DNA from: an uncultured Pseudorhodoferax sp.
GTDB lineage: Bacteria; Pseudomonadota; Gammaproteobacteria; Burkholderiales; Burkholderiaceae
DNA: 6,770 bases
Direction: 5' to 3'
Assembly: GCA_913776795.1 (NCBI GenBank)
Contig: CAJYRH010000230.1
Coordinates: forward strand, 1-6,770
Shown: in pieces, positions 5,472 through 6,770 of the stretch
How the letters are laid out: the number at the start of each line of letters is the position of its first letter
Position numbering within the stretch: position 1 is the stretch's first letter
Translations under genes and position numbers: made by a program
Notes under the pieces: generated by a model
What the model was told of the DNA's origin: nothing
Database searches by the model: none
What the model saw: the letters and a program-made list of their open reading frames with translations, nothing else

Positions 5472-6686
5472 ATGGCCGCGACGATCAACACCAATTCCAT
5501 TTCGCTGAACGCGCAACGCAACCTGAGCGCCTCGCAAAGCTCGCTTGCCACGTCGATGCAGCGACTGTCTTCCGGCCTGCGCGTGAACAGCGCCAAGGAC
5601 GATGCGGCCGGCCTGGCGATCGCCGAGCGCATGAACACCCAGGTGCGCGGGCAGACCGTGGCGGCACGCAATGCCAACGACGGCATCTCCCTGGGCCAGA
5701 CGGCGGAAGGCGCGCTGGGCAAGGTCGGCGACATGCTGCAGCGCATGCGCGAACTGGCCGTGCAGGCGTCCAATGCCACGAACAGCAAGGCCGACCGCGC
5801 CGCATTGCAGGCCGAAGTCGCCCAGCTGCGCGACGAGGTGGACCGGGTGGCCAAGCAGACCAGCTTCAACGGCACCAAGATCCTGGACGGCAGCTTCTCC
5901 GGCGCCGTGTTCCAGGTCGGCTCCAACTCGGGCGACAACATCACGGTGGGCGCGCTGGTCAATACCACGGCGGCGGGCCTGTCCAAGGTGGCGTATGCCT
6001 ACAACTCCGACACCGGCATCCAGTCCAGCAACGTGAACGACCTGACGGCCATCACCGACAGTTCCGCGCTGAACATCCAGGACGGGACCAACACCTGGTA
6101 CCTGGGTCCGATCAAGGAGGCCAGTTCGGGCACCGAGCGCATGGGCCAGATGATCGAGGCCATCAACCGCAAGTCGGCCGACACCGGCGTGACGGCTTTC
6201 CTGAGCCAGGACGCCTCCGGCACCTACACGATCGACATCGTCTCGTCGCACCTGGACAGTGTGGGCGACGCCGTGTCCATGACGCTGAACGGCTTCACAG
6301 TCGCCAACTCAGGCCACACCGGCACGATCGGCTCGGAGATCGATGCCGCCGACACCACCACGGACGCGATCGGCATCGACACGCTGAGCATCGACACGCA
6401 GCGCAACGCCTGGGTGGCGCTCAAGAAGATCGACAACGCGCTGGACCAGGTCAACCGGGCCCGCGCCGACCTGGGCGCGCTGCAAAGCCGCTTCGAAAAC
6501 TCGGTGGCCAACGTGGAAATCCAGATCGAGAACCTGGCCGCCGCCCGCGGACGCATCGTGGACGCCGACTTCGCCAAGGAAACCGCCAACCTCTCGCGGA
6601 CCCAGATCCTGCAGCAGGCCGGCACCGCCATGGTGGCCCAGGCCAACCAGCTGCCGCAGCAGGTATTGCGGCTGCTGCAGCAGTAA
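5472..6686 (+). CDS. fliC: Flagellin, copy 2 (FliC paralogue)
   Basis: A second complete flagellin of 404 residues that aligns with the divergent copy without gaps; counting by eye, 62 of 403 positions differ (about 85% identity). It has the same domain layout: N-terminal D0/D1 helices with SGLRVNSAKDDAAGLAIAER (34-53) and LQRMRELAVQ (89-98), a central domain (about 145-300), and C-terminal D1/D0 helices ending in the more typical LPQQVLRLLQQ. Differences cluster at residues about 163-200 and 259-292; residues 211-244 are identical in both copies. The frame is open upstream to an ATG at 5355, which would add 39 residues. That extension is Pro-rich and unlike any flagellin N-terminus, and the AGGAG site supports 5472. 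No convincing sigma-28 promoter precedes it, so it may be expressed differently from copy 1, or weakly. It could be a co-assembled minor filament subunit or an alternative flagellin; the sequence does not decide this. Confidence 0.96.
   Translation: MAATINTNSISLNAQRNLSASQSSLATSMQRLSSGLRVNSAKDDAAGLAIAERMNTQVRGQTVAARNANDGISLGQTAEGALGKVGDMLQRMRELAVQASNATNSKADRAALQAEVAQLRDEVDRVAKQTSFNGTKILDGSFSGAVFQVGSNSGDNITVGALVNTTAAGLSKVAYAYNSDTGIQSSNVNDLTAITDSSALNIQDGTNTWYLGPIKEASSGTERMGQMIEAINRKSADTGVTAFLSQDASGTYTIDIVSSHLDSVGDAVSMTLNGFTVANSGHTGTIGSEIDAADTTTDAIGIDTLSIDTQRNAWVALKKIDNALDQVNRARADLGALQSRFENSVANVEIQIENLAAARGRIVDADFAKETANLSRTQILQQAGTAMVAQANQLPQQVLRLLQQ
5847..5917 (+). repeat. 71-bp perfect inverted repeat shared by both flagellin genes (copy 2)
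   Basis: Partner of 4673-4743, in the second flagellin gene. It is a second long stretch without a single silent change between the paralogues. Confidence 0.9.
6129..6204 (+). repeat. 76-bp perfect inverted repeat shared by both flagellin genes (copy 2)
   Basis: Partner of 4386-4461. Identity ends abruptly at both edges with silent or near-silent differences, consistent with a gene-conversion patch. Confidence 0.9.
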
Positions 6687-6702
6687 GAACCGAAGACTGC
6701 AT

Positions 6703-6734
6703 GCAGGAAGGGCGGCCATGGGCGCCCTTCCTGC
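6703..6734 (+). terminator. Hairpin terminator after the second flagellin gene
   Basis: GCAGGAAGGGCG (6703-6714), an 8-nt loop, then CGCCCTTCCTGC (6723-6734) form a perfect 12-bp stem starting 17 nt after the stop codon. Only two Ts follow (TTGGCGG), so it is a strong hairpin with a weak U-tract. It also lies correctly to protect the gene from leftward transcription. The remaining bases to 6770 show nothing I can identify. Confidence 0.7.
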
Positions 6735-6770
6735 TTGGCGGGGACCGCTCAGCCGCGGTGCCCGACCACG

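Noticed and set aside
1..6770. Search for mobile elements, CRISPR repeats, tRNAs, toxin-antitoxin or defence genes.
   Set aside because: Nothing of the kind is visible. The coding content is entirely flagellar and the intergenic gaps are too short to hide further genes of any size.

Overview
This window is an ordinary flagellar gene cluster from a GC-rich Gram-negative bacterium. The best taxonomic guess is a betaproteobacterium of the family Comamonadaceae (Acidovorax-like). This rests on the flagellin and FliD sequence style, strong G/C preference at third codon positions, and the gene order fliC-fliD-fliS-fliT next to a divergent fliE/fliF pair. It is inference from recognition, not from a database search. 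No mobile element, CRISPR array, tRNA or rRNA is visible.

Layout. Positions 1-950 (minus strand) hold the N-terminal two thirds or so of FliF, the MS-ring protein, running off the left edge. A 175-bp divergent spacer follows, then fliE (1126-1449, plus strand), the MS-ring/rod junction protein. fliE converges on fliT, and an 11-bp hairpin at 1474-1498 can terminate both. The minus strand then carries, in transcription order from right to left, fliC (5118-3907, flagellin), fliD (3790-2348, filament cap), fliS (2269-1844, flagellin chaperone) and fliT (1835-1536, FliD chaperone family). A terminator hairpin lies just after fliC. A sigma-28-type promoter with a perfect -10 box (GCCGATAA) lies in the fliD-fliS gap. 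Divergent from fliC, across a 353-bp spacer, is a second complete flagellin gene (5472-6686, plus strand), followed by a strong hairpin.

How the genes work together. FliF and FliE belong to the basal body, built first: FliF is the membrane ring and FliE joins it to the rod. FliC and its paralogue are the filament subunits, FliD caps the growing tip, FliS keeps flagellin unfolded for export, and FliT does the same for FliD and often acts as a regulator. The window therefore joins an early or middle module (fliE/fliF) to a late module (flagellins, cap, chaperones).

The part most worth a second look is the head-to-head flagellin pair. By hand alignment the two proteins are about 85% identical with no gaps (341 of 403 positions). 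They share perfectly identical DNA tracts of 76 bp and 71 bp, in inverted orientation, while flanking codons show silent differences. This points to gene conversion between the copies, and the arrangement could also allow inversion of the promoter region. I see no convincing evidence of a previously undescribed system.
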